Position numbers and translations under genes: made by a program
Assembly: GCA_903868595.1 (NCBI GenBank)
Contig: CAIPVV010000010.1
Coordinates: 1 to 64,000, forward strand
From: an uncultured Pseudomonadota bacterium
GTDB lineage: Bacteria > Pseudomonadota > Gammaproteobacteria > Steroidobacterales > Steroidobacteraceae
DNA length: 64,000 bases
Reading direction: 5' to 3'
In this document: positions 30,334-39,249 of the stretch, piece after piece
Layout of the letters: every line of letters begins with the position of its first letter
How positions within the stretch are numbered: position 1 is the stretch's first letter
The notes under the pieces: generated by a model
The model's database searches: none
The model's input: the letters and a program-made list of their open reading frames with translations, nothing else
Told to the model about the DNA's origin: nothing

Positions 30334-33197
30334 CCCCCGAACTCTCCGCCCTGTCGCAGCGGCAACTGTCGGCTGTCGAAGAACGCGCGCCTGCTGCCTG
30401 GGCCGCCCTTGAGCAGCTAGCCCCTGCACAGCGCACGATCGCCACGCGCGTGCTCACCTGCAGCGACTTCATCACCCGTTCGATCAGCACGTGCGAGAGC
30501 CTGCTGCCCCGGCTGCTGGCCCACGGCGGCCTGGAGCGGCCGCGCAGCCTGGCGGACTACGTGGCGCTGGCGCAGGGCGTGGCCGATGCCGCCGCGGGCG
30601 AGGAGAGCGCCTTCATGGCCGGCATCCGTCAGTGGCGCCAGCGCGAGCTGGTGCGCATCGCGTGGCGGGACCTGGCGGGCCAGGCCACGGTCGAGGAGAC
30701 GTTGCTGGAGGCCTCGTGGTTCGCCGAGGCGGCCATTGCCGTTGCCACGCGTTTTGCCGGCGAGCTGGTGGCGCGCCGCCACGGCGCGCCGGTCGGCGCC
30801 GATGCGGGACTCATCGTTCTGGGCATGGGCAAGCTGGGCGGCGGGGAGCTGAACTTCTCCTCCGACATCGACCTGATCTTCCTGTACGCCGAGGCCGGCG
30901 AGACCGCGGGTCCCGTGCCTCTGGCGTACGAGGACTACTACACGCGGCAGGGACGTACGCTCATCCGGCTGCTGGATGCGCGCACCGAGGATGGCTTCGT
31001 GTTCCGCGTCGACATGCGCCTTCGGCCTTTCGGCGACAGTGGCCCGCTCGTCGCGAGCTTCGCGTCGCTGGAGGACTACCTGCAGTTGCATGGCCGGGAC
31101 TGGGAGCGCTATGCGTACGTCAAGGCGCGCGCGCTGACCGGCAAGGCCAGCTATGCAGCGCTGCGCGAGCAGGTCATGCGGCCGTTCGTGTATCGGCGCT
31201 ACCTGGACTTTGGGGTCTTCGATTCGCTGCGGGAGATGAAGGGCCTGATCGCGCGCGAGGTTGAGCGGCGCGAGCTGGCCAATCACGTGAAGCTGGGTCC
31301 CGGCGGCATCCGCGAGATCGAGTTCATCGTGCAGGCCTTCCAGCTGATCCGCGGCGGTCAGGACCGCAACCTGCGGGAGACCTCCCTGCTGACCGTCCTG
31401 CCGCGCCTCAATGCGGCCAAGATCCTGCCGCAGGCCGCGGTCCAGGAACTCACCAGCGCCTACCTGTTCCTGCGACAGCTGGAGAACCGGCTGCAGATGC
31501 TCAACGACGAGCAGACCCATAGCCTGCCCACGGATGCCTTGACCGCCGAGCGTATCGCCTATGCGATGGGTGAGAAGGACGCGGCGTCCCTGCTGCTGCG
31601 GCTGGATCGCCACCGCGCCTGCGTGACCCGGCACTTCGAGGCCGTAGTCGTCGCACCGGCGGGCTCCCAGGCGAGCGTGACGCTGGACCTCTCGCCGGTG
31701 TGGGAGCCGGGCCTGGATCGCCGGCCCCTGCGTGAGCGGCTGACGCAGCTCGGGCATGCCCAGCCCGACGAGGTGCTGCGCATGCTGGAGGAGCTGCGCG
31801 GCGGCGCCCGCCTGCGCCGGCTGGATGAGATCGGCCGCCGCCGGCTGGAGGCGCTGCTCAAGTGCCTGCTGTGCGAGTTGCCCGCCACGGAGCCGGTCCC
31901 CGTCCTTCGCCGCCTGCTCTCCATCATCGAGGCGATCGGCCAGCGCTCGGCGTACTTCGCGCTGCTGCTGGAGAACATTCCGGCCCGCAGGCGCCTGGTG
32001 GAGGTGTGCGCGCACGGCAACTTCCTGGCCTCGCGCATCGCGGCGCATCCGCTGCTGCTGGATGAGCTCATCGATGATCGAGTGCTGGACGTGCTGCCGG
32101 ACCGCGCCGCGCTGGCGACGGATCTGGCGCTGCGCAGCGCCGAGTCGCATGACGAGGACCCGGACCGGCAGGTGGAGGCCTTGTGCCGCTTCCAGCAGGC
32201 CGCGATCTTCCGCGTCGCCCTGGCCGACTTGAGTGGCCGCCTGCCGCTGATGCGGGTCAGCGACCGGCTCACCGAGATCGCCGAGCTCATCGTGGAGGAG
32301 GCCATGCGCCTGGCGTGGCTGCAGATCACGGCGACCCAGGGCGTCCCGCATTGCGTGGAGGCCGCGGGCAGTCCGCCCCGGCAGGTGCGCGTGGCTGCCA
32401 TCGGCTACGGCAAGCTTGGCGGACGGGAGCTGGGCTACTCCTCGGACCTGGACCTGGTGTTCGTGCATGACTCCGTGGGCGAGCAGCAGGACACCGACCG
32501 GGCCACGCCGGTGGACAACCAGGTGTTCTTCCTGCGCTTCGCGCAGCGCCTCATGCACATCCTGACCGTGCATTCGGCCGCCGGTCGCCTGTACGAGGTA
32601 GACGTGCGACTGCGGCCCAGCGGCAAGGGTGGCCTGCTGGTCACCAGCATCGACGCGTTCCGCGACTATCAGTACCAGGAAGCCTGGACCTGGGAGCACC
32701 AGGCATTGCTGCACGCCCGCGCGGTGGCCGGCCCGCAGAGCCTGCGGGCGCGCCTGGAGGCCCTGCGCCTGGACGTGCTGCAGAATGCGGTTCGCCGCGA
32801 GGACCTGCGCAAGCAGGTGCACGACATGCGTGAGCGGATGCGCAAGGAGCTCAGCGGGGGCTCCGGCGGGCGCTTTGACCTCAAGCAGGATCGGGGCGGC
32901 ATCGCGGATATCGAGTTTCTGGCCCAGTACTGGGCCCTGCGCTGGGCGCGGGACTACCCGCCGGTGGCCCTGTTCTCGGACACGATCCGGCAGCTGGAAT
33001 CGGTGGCCTCGGCGGCCCTGGTGCCGCAGGAGACCGTGGACCAGCTGGTCGGGGCCTACCAGGCCTACCGGGCGAGCGGCCACCACCGCTCGCTGGATGG
33101 CCTGGACACTATTCTGGAGCCGGGGGCGTTCGCCGCCGAGCGGCGGGCGGTGGCCGGGATCTGGGAAGCTACGATGAGGGGCGAGGCGGGCTTATAA
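30330..33197 (+). CDS. glnE: Bifunctional glutamine-synthetase adenylyltransferase/adenylyl-removing enzyme
   Basis: Controls glutamine synthetase activity by adding or removing AMP in response to PII and glutamine. The 955-aa product (E. coli 946) has two nucleotidyltransferase domains: N-terminal LGMGKLGGGELNFSSDIDLIFLY (~residue 165) for de-adenylylation and C-terminal YGKLGGRELGYSSDLDLVFVHD (~residue 690) for adenylylation, each with its Asp-x-Asp pair. It starts at a GTG that overlaps the transglutaminase stop. Being last in this unit, it would share the NtrC/sigma-54-like control seen upstream. Confidence 0.97.
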   Translation: MTPELSALSQRQLSAVEERAPAAWAALEQLAPAQRTIATRVLTCSDFITRSISTCESLLPRLLAHGGLERPRSLADYVALAQGVADAAAGEESAFMAGIRQWRQRELVRIAWRDLAGQATVEETLLEASWFAEAAIAVATRFAGELVARRHGAPVGADAGLIVLGMGKLGGGELNFSSDIDLIFLYAEAGETAGPVPLAYEDYYTRQGRTLIRLLDARTEDGFVFRVDMRLRPFGDSGPLVASFASLEDYLQLHGRDWERYAYVKARALTGKASYAALREQVMRPFVYRRYLDFGVFDSLREMKGLIAREVERRELANHVKLGPGGIREIEFIVQAFQLIRGGQDRNLRETSLLTVLPRLNAAKILPQAAVQELTSAYLFLRQLENRLQMLNDEQTHSLPTDALTAERIAYAMGEKDAASLLLRLDRHRACVTRHFEAVVVAPAGSQASVTLDLSPVWEPGLDRRPLRERLTQLGHAQPDEVLRMLEELRGGARLRRLDEIGRRRLEALLKCLLCELPATEPVPVLRRLLSIIEAIGQRSAYFALLLENIPARRRLVEVCAHGNFLASRIAAHPLLLDELIDDRVLDVLPDRAALATDLALRSAESHDEDPDRQVEALCRFQQAAIFRVALADLSGRLPLMRVSDRLTEIAELIVEEAMRLAWLQITATQGVPHCVEAAGSPPRQVRVAAIGYGKLGGRELGYSSDLDLVFVHDSVGEQQDTDRATPVDNQVFFLRFAQRLMHILTVHSAAGRLYEVDVRLRPSGKGGLLVTSIDAFRDYQYQEAWTWEHQALLHARAVAGPQSLRARLEALRLDVLQNAVRREDLRKQVHDMRERMRKELSGGSGGRFDLKQDRGGIADIEFLAQYWALRWARDYPPVALFSDTIRQLESVASAALVPQETVDQLVGAYQAYRASGHHRSLDGLDTILEPGAFAAERRAVAGIWEATMRGEAGL

Positions 33198-33208
33198 TCC
33201 CGCGCATC

Positions 33209-33406
33209 ATGTCCAGTTCACCCCAGATCAAGCTGCAGGCCAACGCCGCGCAGCACTACGAAGTCCAGGCCTCTGACCTGCCTCTGGCCTGCCCGATGCC
33301 GGAGATGGCGCTGTGGAACTCTCACCCGCGCGTGTACCTGCCGATCGAGGAGACGGGGCAGGCCAAGTGCCCGTATTGCGGCGCCGAGTACTCGCTCAAG
33401 GATTGA
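33209..33406 (+). CDS. Zinc-finger (CHCC-type) small protein
   Basis: A 65-aa protein with the ligands spread as in the zf-CHCC family: Cys in LACPMPEM, His in NSHPRVYLP and CPYCGAEYSL near the end. The family is related to the zinc subunit of mitochondrial complex I, and in proteobacteria it usually occurs as an uncharacterised stand-alone protein near LPS or glnE/ilvE genes. It starts 11 bases after glnE and could be read through from it. Confidence 0.87.
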   Translation: MSSSPQIKLQANAAQHYEVQASDLPLACPMPEMALWNSHPRVYLPIEETGQAKCPYCGAEYSLKD

Positions 33407-33438
33407 TGCCGTGGCGGCCGCGGCACGCCTGCTGGGCC

Positions 33439-33828
33439 CTAGTAGGCGGCGTAGGACTTCTCTTCCACGATGCGGGAGCCCAGCGTCGTGTTGATGCGCT
33501 TCTTGAACGCCGCCCGCTGGTCGTTCTCGATGTAGACGGCGCGTGCCAGCGCGATGAATTGCGCGTCGAATGCCTTGGCGCGCTCCTTGTCGCGGATCTT
33601 GTCCTCGATATCCCAGAGGCGCTCGTTCACGGCCAGCAGCGCGGCCTCGTCTTCGCGGATGTCGACCGTGGCCCAGGGGGAGGCCTGCCAGCAGCGGGTC
33701 AGCACGTCCAACTCGGCACGCACGTTGGCGAGCTTGGTCGCATCGCTGATGCGGCGGGATTTGATCTGCAGGATGGTGAGCTTGTCGACGAGCTCGCCGG
33801 GGGAAACGGGTGCGAGGATTTCGTTCAT
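33439..33828 (-). CDS. DUF6165 family protein
   Basis: Small cytoplasmic protein of 129 aa, starting MNEILAPVSPGELVDKLTILQIKSRRI and rich in charged helices. Function unknown. It overlaps the upstream glycosyltransferase by 4 bases and so is translated with it. Proteins of this type recur beside LPS-core glycosyltransferases, which suggests, but does not prove, a role in LPS assembly. The start ATG at 33828 was chosen over the longer frame because the extra residues overlap the glycosyltransferase coding region. Confidence 0.82.
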   Translation of the reverse strand: MNEILAPVSPGELVDKLTILQIKSRRISDATKLANVRAELDVLTRCWQASPWATVDIREDEAALLAVNERLWDIEDKIRDKERAKAFDAQFIALARAVYIENDQRAAFKKRINTTLGSRIVEEKSYAAY

Positions 33829-34901
33829 GCGCGGGATTTTAGCAGGCCGGCGGCCGCCAGTGCCTCCAGCCTCTCCACCACGTCGGCCACCCCGATCAGG
33901 TCTGTGACCCCCTCGCGCTCGATCTTGCAGGTCCAGGGCAGCGCCGCGGCGCTCTTGCCCAGGAAGGTGCGGGCGGCCGCCTCGTAACGGTCCACGCACC
34001 ACTGGCGCGACAGGTAGGGGCCGCTGCGCGCCGGGTTGGTGGCCGCGTAGAGCCCCACCACCGGCACGCCGGCCAGGGTGCCCAGGTGGGCGGGTCCGGA
34101 ATCCGGCGACACCAGCACCGTGGCGCGCTCCAGCAGCGCCAGCAGCTGGGGCAGCGAGTCCTTGCCGATCAGGTTGACGAGGCTCGTCTGGGCCGCCGCC
34201 TCGATGGCCTCGCCCATCTGCCGCTCCAGCGGCGCGGGTCCCCCGCAGAGAATCACCCGCAGGCCCAGGGCGCGCTGCGCGTGGTCGATCACCGCGGCGT
34301 AGCGCTCGGCACGCCAGTTGCGAAAGACGTGGCTGGAGCAGGGGCTGACCACGAGCGTGGCAACGCCGTCGGGAATCAGGGAGCGGGCGTACTCGCGCGC
34401 CGCCGCCGGCAGCGGTAGTTGCATTTGCAGCGGCGCGGGCGCTACCCCCAGCGCGTCGGCAAAGCCCTGGAAGCTATCCAGCACGTGTTCGCGCTGTCGC
34501 GCCGGGACGCGCTGGTTGGTGAACAGCCACTGCAGCTCGCGGGCCCGTGCGCGGTCGAAACCCAGCTTCACGGTCGCCCGGATATGGCGGGAGAGGAGGC
34601 TGGCGCGCAGCGACACCTGCAGGTGCAGCAGCAGGTCGAAGGGCGTGGCGCCCAGGGCTCGCCGGAGCGCCGCCTTGGCGGCGCGGTCGGCCCGCTTGTC
34701 GACGGTGATAAACTCCACGCCAGGCAAGAGGCTCATGAGCCGTGCCTCGATGCGGCCAATCACCCAGGTAAAGTGGGTCTGCGGCCAGGCCTGCTGCAGT
34801 CGGTGCAGCAGGGGAACGACATGGCAGGTATCGCCGATGGCCGAGAGCCGCAGGATGCAAACGCGTTGCGGCGGCGTCGTGAACGGGAACGGGACGGGCA
34901 T
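33825..34901 (-). CDS. Glycosyltransferase family 9 (heptosyltransferase-like)
   Basis: Predicted LPS inner-core sugar transferase of 358 aa using ADP-heptose or a similar donor. It has the N-terminal acceptor-side motif RVCILRLSAIGDTCHVVPLL and the C-terminal donor-side motif ATVLVSPDSGPAHLGTLAGVPVVGLYA, both typical of GT9. Cytoplasmic face of the inner membrane. It is divergent from kdkA-waaA. Whether it is WaaC or WaaF cannot be decided from the sequence, so no symbol is given. Confidence 0.92.
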   Translation of the reverse strand: MPVPFPFTTPPQRVCILRLSAIGDTCHVVPLLHRLQQAWPQTHFTWVIGRIEARLMSLLPGVEFITVDKRADRAAKAALRRALGATPFDLLLHLQVSLRASLLSRHIRATVKLGFDRARARELQWLFTNQRVPARQREHVLDSFQGFADALGVAPAPLQMQLPLPAAAREYARSLIPDGVATLVVSPCSSHVFRNWRAERYAAVIDHAQRALGLRVILCGGPAPLERQMGEAIEAAAQTSLVNLIGKDSLPQLLALLERATVLVSPDSGPAHLGTLAGVPVVGLYAATNPARSGPYLSRQWCVDRYEAAARTFLGKSAAALPWTCKIEREGVTDLIGVADVVERLEALAAAGLLKSRA

Positions 34902-34920
34902 GCGCGATGGTCTTTAGTCG

Positions 34921-35640
34921 ATGACGGACATCAGGCGCTTTGCCACGAGCGGCGCGGCGGGCAGTGGCGCGATGCTATACAAGCCCTCCCATGCCGGCAA
35001 ATTCGCCGAGCCCTGGTTCGAGCCCCGCCACTGGATGACGCAGGACGCTGTGGTCGGGAAAGCGCTTGGACGCGGCACCACCTACATCGTGCAGGAGGGC
35101 GAGCGGCGACTCGTACTGCGCCACTATCGGCGCGGGGGCCTGATCGCCCGACTCTCGCCGGATCGCTACCTCTGGCGGGGCGAGTCGGCAACGCGGCCGT
35201 TTCGCGAGCTGCTGCTCATCGACCGCCTGTTCGAGGCGGGCCTGCCGGTGCCGGCACCGGTGGCTGCGCGCTACCAGCGCGAGGGCAACACGTACCGGGG
35301 TGACCTGATCACCGAGTTCATTCCCGATACGCAGTCCCTGGCGCAGCGCCTGCGCGCCGGGAGCGTGCCGCTGTCCACCTGGACCGCCATCGGACGCTGC
35401 ATCCGGCGCTTCCATGACTTTGGGGTCTGCCATGCGGACCTGAACGCGCACAACGTGCTGCTGCGGGGCGAGGCCGATGTGTTTCTGATCGACTTCGACC
35501 GCGGCCGGCAGCGGCGGCCGGGCCTCTGGCAGGACGCCAACCTGGTGCGTCTGCGTCGCTCGCTGGAGAAGATCTGCGAGCCGTCGCAGCAGCCCTTCGA
35601 TGAAGTCACCTGGCAGTGCCTGCTGGCGGCCTACCGCTGA
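34921..35640 (+). CDS. kdkA: 3-deoxy-D-manno-octulosonic acid kinase
   Basis: Phosphorylates the Kdo sugar attached to lipid A. The 239-aa product has a protein-kinase-like fold: the catalytic loop FGVCHADLNAHNVLL (~residue 170) and the metal site VFLIDFDRGR (~190). KdkA occurs in bacteria whose WaaA adds only one Kdo, as in Haemophilus. The one-base overlap with waaA downstream fits that pairing. Confidence 0.93.
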   Translation: MTDIRRFATSGAAGSGAMLYKPSHAGKFAEPWFEPRHWMTQDAVVGKALGRGTTYIVQEGERRLVLRHYRRGGLIARLSPDRYLWRGESATRPFRELLLIDRLFEAGLPVPAPVAARYQREGNTYRGDLITEFIPDTQSLAQRLRAGSVPLSTWTAIGRCIRRFHDFGVCHADLNAHNVLLRGEADVFLIDFDRGRQRRPGLWQDANLVRLRRSLEKICEPSQQPFDEVTWQCLLAAYR

Positions 35641-36947
35641 TGCCGCGCGCGCTCTATACGCTGCTGCTTCGCCTGGTGCTGCCCGTCGTGGGCGTGCTGT
35701 TTTGGTGGCGTGGCCGGCGCAATCCGGCGCTGCGCGTGGACCTGCGCGAACGCCTGGGACACGGCCGTCCGCGCAGCGGCCCGCAGCCGGTGTGGATCCA
35801 TGCCGTCTCGGTGGGCGAGGTGCAGGCCTCGGCGGGCCTGCTTCGGCTGCTGCGCGAGCGCGACCCGACGCGCCCCGTGCTACTTACCATGGCCACGGCG
35901 ACCGGCCGGCAGCGTGCCGCGACGCTATTCACGCAGCCCGGCATCGAGTTGCGCTATGCGCCCTTCGACCTGCCCGGCGCGGCCGAACGCTTCCTGCGGC
36001 GCGAGCGCCCTTGCGCGGCCGTCTTCCTGGAAACCGAACTGTGGCCCAACCTGCTGGCCGCCTGCGAGCGCCGCAACGTACCGGTCTCGCTGGTGAGCGC
36101 GCGCCTCTCGGAGCGCTCGCTGCGCCGCTATCGCAGCTTCGCGCCGCGGCTGATGCGCAAGACGCTCAGCCGGCTTGCACTGGTGGCCGCGCAAAGCCAG
36201 ACGGACGCCGAGCGCTTTATCCAATTGGGCGCGGACCCCCGGCAGGTACACGTCACCGGCAATGTGAAGGTCGACTTCGAGCTGCCCGCGGACCTGGACG
36301 AGCGCGCGGCGGCGCTGCGCAGCCGCCTGCTGGGTAGCCGCCGGGCGTGGGTTGCCGGCAGCACGCACGCCGGGGAAGAGCAGCAGCTGCTGGAGGCGCA
36401 TCGGCGCCTGCTCGCGGTCTGGCAGGGCGCGGGCGGCCACGGCAATGCGCCGCTGCTGGTGCTGGTGCCGCGGCATCCTGATCGCTTCCCCGCGGTGGCG
36501 CAGTGGCTCGCGCGCGAGGGCCTCTGCTTCGTGCGCCGGGCCGATGCACAGGCCCCGGTGGGTGAGGACACCCAGGTGCTGCTGGTGGATACCCTGGGGG
36601 AGCTGCTGGCCTTCTATGCCTGCGGGGAGATCGCCTTCGTGGGGGGGAGCCTCGTGCCGATCGGCGGCCACAACCTGCTGGAGCCGGCCGTGCTCGGACG
36701 GCCGGTGCTCAGCGGCCCCCATACGTTCGCCTCCCCCGAGATCGCGCGGATGCTGGCCGCCTGTGGTGCGCTGGAAACCGTTCGCGATGCCCAGGAGTTG
36801 GCCGCGGCGCTGCTGCGACTGTTCATCGACGAGGCGGAGGCGACCCGCCGCGGCGAGGCGGGCCGGGCACAGGTGGCGAGTAATCGGGGCGCGGTGCGCC
36901 GCAGCCTGGCGCTGCTGGAGGGCGTGCTGCCCCCCGTGCCGGGCTGA
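35640..36947 (+). CDS. waaA: 3-deoxy-D-manno-octulosonic acid (Kdo) transferase
   Basis: Inner-membrane-anchored GT-B enzyme of 435 aa that attaches Kdo to lipid IVA. It has an N-terminal membrane helix (LYTLLLRLVLPVVGVLFWW), WIHAVSVGEVQA, FLETELWPNLLA and the donor-site stretch FVGGSLVPIGGHNLLEPA. ATG 35640 overlaps the kdkA stop by one base; an in-frame ATG eight codons earlier would lie inside kdkA. Together with kdkA this suggests a mono-Kdo, phosphorylated inner core. Confidence 0.96.
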   Translation: MPRALYTLLLRLVLPVVGVLFWWRGRRNPALRVDLRERLGHGRPRSGPQPVWIHAVSVGEVQASAGLLRLLRERDPTRPVLLTMATATGRQRAATLFTQPGIELRYAPFDLPGAAERFLRRERPCAAVFLETELWPNLLAACERRNVPVSLVSARLSERSLRRYRSFAPRLMRKTLSRLALVAAQSQTDAERFIQLGADPRQVHVTGNVKVDFELPADLDERAAALRSRLLGSRRAWVAGSTHAGEEQQLLEAHRRLLAVWQGAGGHGNAPLLVLVPRHPDRFPAVAQWLAREGLCFVRRADAQAPVGEDTQVLLVDTLGELLAFYACGEIAFVGGSLVPIGGHNLLEPAVLGRPVLSGPHTFASPEIARMLAACGALETVRDAQELAAALLRLFIDEAEATRRGEAGRAQVASNRGAVRRSLALLEGVLPPVPG

Positions 36948-36957
36948 GAGCCGGACC

Positions 36958-38367
36958 TTACGGCGACGGGGGCGCCGGATCCGGGGCAGGCGCCGCAATG
37001 GCGACCGTCATCCACTTGTTCATTTCCTCGATCGTCGAACGGTCGAGGTCGCCGGCGGCCAGGCGCAGCTGGATCAAGCTGTTGAGGTAGGCGTAACGGC
37101 CCTGCGAGTAATTGGTCTGCGCCTGGATCAGCAGGCGGCGGGAGTCCAGCACTTCCACGGCCGTGCGGGTGCCCACCTCATAGCCGGCCTCGGTCGCCTT
37201 GAGCGCCGTCTGGCTCGACTCCAGGGCCTGGCGCAGCGCCTGCACCTGCGAGATGCCACTGATCACGCTCTGGAAGGCATCCCGGGCCGAGCGCTCGGTC
37301 TCCCGGGAGGTGCGCTGCAGGCGCTCCTTGGCGGCGATCCACGAGTACTGCGCCTGGCGGACGCGCGACTGCGTGGCGCCGCCGCTGTACAGCGGCACCG
37401 ACAACTGCAGCGCGATCGACTTGCCGTAGGTGTTGGAGGAGTTGGCGCCATTCTGGCCGGTGATGAAGGTCTGCGAGCCGTCGGTCTCGCTGTGGGTGCG
37501 ACCGGCCACGAGGTCCAGCGTCGGCAGGTGGCCGCCAAAGGCATTGGAGACGCGGTCGCGGGCGATGTCGGCGGCCAAACGGCTGGAGATCAGCGACGCG
37601 TTCTGTTCCATCGACATCTTGACCCATTCATCTTCGCTGGCCGGGGCCGGCGTCAGCAGCGGCAGGGTCTCCGCCGGCTTGTTCAGGACCTTGTAGTCCT
37701 CCCCGACGATGGTCCACAGCTGCTGCTGCTGGTTCGAGAGCGCGCGCTTGGCCGCGATGACCGCCGCTGCCGCGCTGTCGCGGGCCGCACGGGCTTCCTG
37801 TACGTCGGTGATCGCGATCAGGCCCACTTCGAAGCGCTTCTCGGCCTGCTCGAGCTGGCGGGAGAAAGCATCGAAGGCGGCCTGCTGGGCATCCAGGAAG
37901 TCCTCGGCGGCGAGGACGGCGAAATACTGGCTGGAGACGCGCTGCGCGAGGCTCTGGCGGGCGACCAGGTAGTCGGCCTCGGCCTGGGCCACGGTGTCGC
38001 TGGCGGCGCGCAGGTTGGTCCAGTTGGCCCAGGAGAACACGTTCTGGCGCAGGTTGAAGTTCCAGGACGTGTTGTTGCTGAGCGTCGGACCGCCGCCGTT
38101 GAAGGCGATCACATTGGTGCCCAGCAGCTGCTGGCTCGAGGAAGTGCCGTCACCCCAGGTACGGGTGCGCGAGGCGCCGGCCGTCAGCTGCGGCAGCAGG
38201 TTCGCCAGCGCCTGGGGCTTGGCCTCCCGGTTGGCCAGGCGGGTGGCGTCGGCCTCCCGCAACTGGGGGTCGTTGGTCAGCGCCCGGTCATAGACCGCCA
38301 GGAGGTCTTCGGCCTGGGCTGCACCGGTTAGGCACAGTAGCGACACAATCAGCGGTCCACGATTCAT
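36958..38367 (-). CDS. tolC: TolC family outer-membrane channel
   Basis: Trimeric outer-membrane exit duct for efflux pumps and type I secretion. The 469-aa precursor has a signal peptide (LIVSLLCLTGAAQA) and the duplicated TolC layout: DLLAVYDRALTNDPQLREADATR begins the first half, and SIALQLSVPLYSGGATQSRVRQA, the second beta segment, lies near residue 320. GYEVGTRTAVEVLDSRRLL is the typical closing helix. The C-terminus ends in a Pro/Ala tail. It lies 73 bases downstream of pcm on the same strand. Confidence 0.94.
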   Translation of the reverse strand: MNRGPLIVSLLCLTGAAQAEDLLAVYDRALTNDPQLREADATRLANREAKPQALANLLPQLTAGASRTRTWGDGTSSSQQLLGTNVIAFNGGGPTLSNNTSWNFNLRQNVFSWANWTNLRAASDTVAQAEADYLVARQSLAQRVSSQYFAVLAAEDFLDAQQAAFDAFSRQLEQAEKRFEVGLIAITDVQEARAARDSAAAAVIAAKRALSNQQQQLWTIVGEDYKVLNKPAETLPLLTPAPASEDEWVKMSMEQNASLISSRLAADIARDRVSNAFGGHLPTLDLVAGRTHSETDGSQTFITGQNGANSSNTYGKSIALQLSVPLYSGGATQSRVRQAQYSWIAAKERLQRTSRETERSARDAFQSVISGISQVQALRQALESSQTALKATEAGYEVGTRTAVEVLDSRRLLIQAQTNYSQGRYAYLNSLIQLRLAAGDLDRSTIEEMNKWMTVAIAAPAPDPAPPSP

Positions 38368-38439
38368 GAATGCACCAGAAAACTAAAGGCCCGGGTTAAG
38401 AGCGCGCCGGCGTTCTGCAAGTTCCCCCGAAGGGGTTCT

Positions 38440-39105
38440 TTAGAACCGGAAATGCTCCAAGCGCTGGGCGTTGACCAGCGGGTCGAGCACGGTTTCGAAA
38501 AGACTCTCCTGCCGGCGCTCGCCAGACAGCTCGCGTGTAATCAGACGCGCGTCCATGGCGGCACCCTCGCCGACGACGACAAAAAGTCGTCCGCCCGGCT
38601 TCAACTGGGCCTCAAACCGCGAGTCATAAACTGGCAGCGAGGCGGTAATCACGATCGCATCGAAGCGCGCCGGGCCGGCCAGCATGCCCAGCGCGTCCCC
38701 GGTGGTGACTTGGACCCCGAGGATCCCGGCGCTGGCCAGGTTGCTCTGGGCCTGGGCCGCCAGATCGGGATAAATTTCAATCGTGCGGACCGACGCGCCC
38801 TGCAGCGCCAGGCAGGCGGACAGGAAGCCCGAGCCCGTGCCCACTTCCAGCACCTGTTCCTTGGGCTGCACGTCCAGGGCCTGCAGGATACGGCCCACGA
38901 TCTTGGGGGCCAGCATATGCTGGCCGTGGCCCAGCGGAATGTCGGTATCGGCGTAGGCCAGGTCGCGATAGGCCGCCGGCACGAACTGCTCGCGCACCAG
39001 CTGCCTGAAGAGGTTCAGGACGTTCTCGTCGAGCACGTCCCATGCACGAATCTGCTGGGCAACCATCTGTTCGCGAGCGTATTCGGCGGCCTGGAGACGG
39101 GTCAT
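38440..39105 (-). CDS. pcm: Protein-L-isoaspartate O-methyltransferase
   Basis: SAM-dependent repair enzyme that methylates isoaspartyl residues. The 221-aa product shows MVAQQIRAWDVLDENVL, the family motif region ADTDIPLGHGQHMLAPKIVGRILQ-like stretch, and the SAM loop VLEVGTGSGFLSACLA. In this branch the usual active-site Ser/Thr region is LGHGQHML rather than IGHGQTIS, as seen in the divergent family members that sit next to tolC; the substrate may therefore differ from classical Pcm. Confidence 0.88.
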   Translation of the reverse strand: MTRLQAAEYAREQMVAQQIRAWDVLDENVLNLFRQLVREQFVPAAYRDLAYADTDIPLGHGQHMLAPKIVGRILQALDVQPKEQVLEVGTGSGFLSACLALQGASVRTIEIYPDLAAQAQSNLASAGILGVQVTTGDALGMLAGPARFDAIVITASLPVYDSRFEAQLKPGGRLFVVVGEGAAMDARLITRELSGERRQESLFETVLDPLVNAQRLEHFRF

Positions 39106-39249
39106 GCTGGGGGGTACCGGAAGTCGACTGAAGCCTGGGTTTTCGTGCGAGCCGGCAAGTTACGGCTTTTCACCGGGCCTGCCAAGTTCTCAATATCAGG
39201 GAACTGATTATGCAGGGTCTGTCGCTTATGTTGAAGTGCCCCTGTTGCC

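Noticed and set aside
30417-33086. An 889-codon open frame antisense to glnE
   Set aside because: Shadow frame without domain-like sequence; glnE on the plus strand has both nucleotidyltransferase domains.
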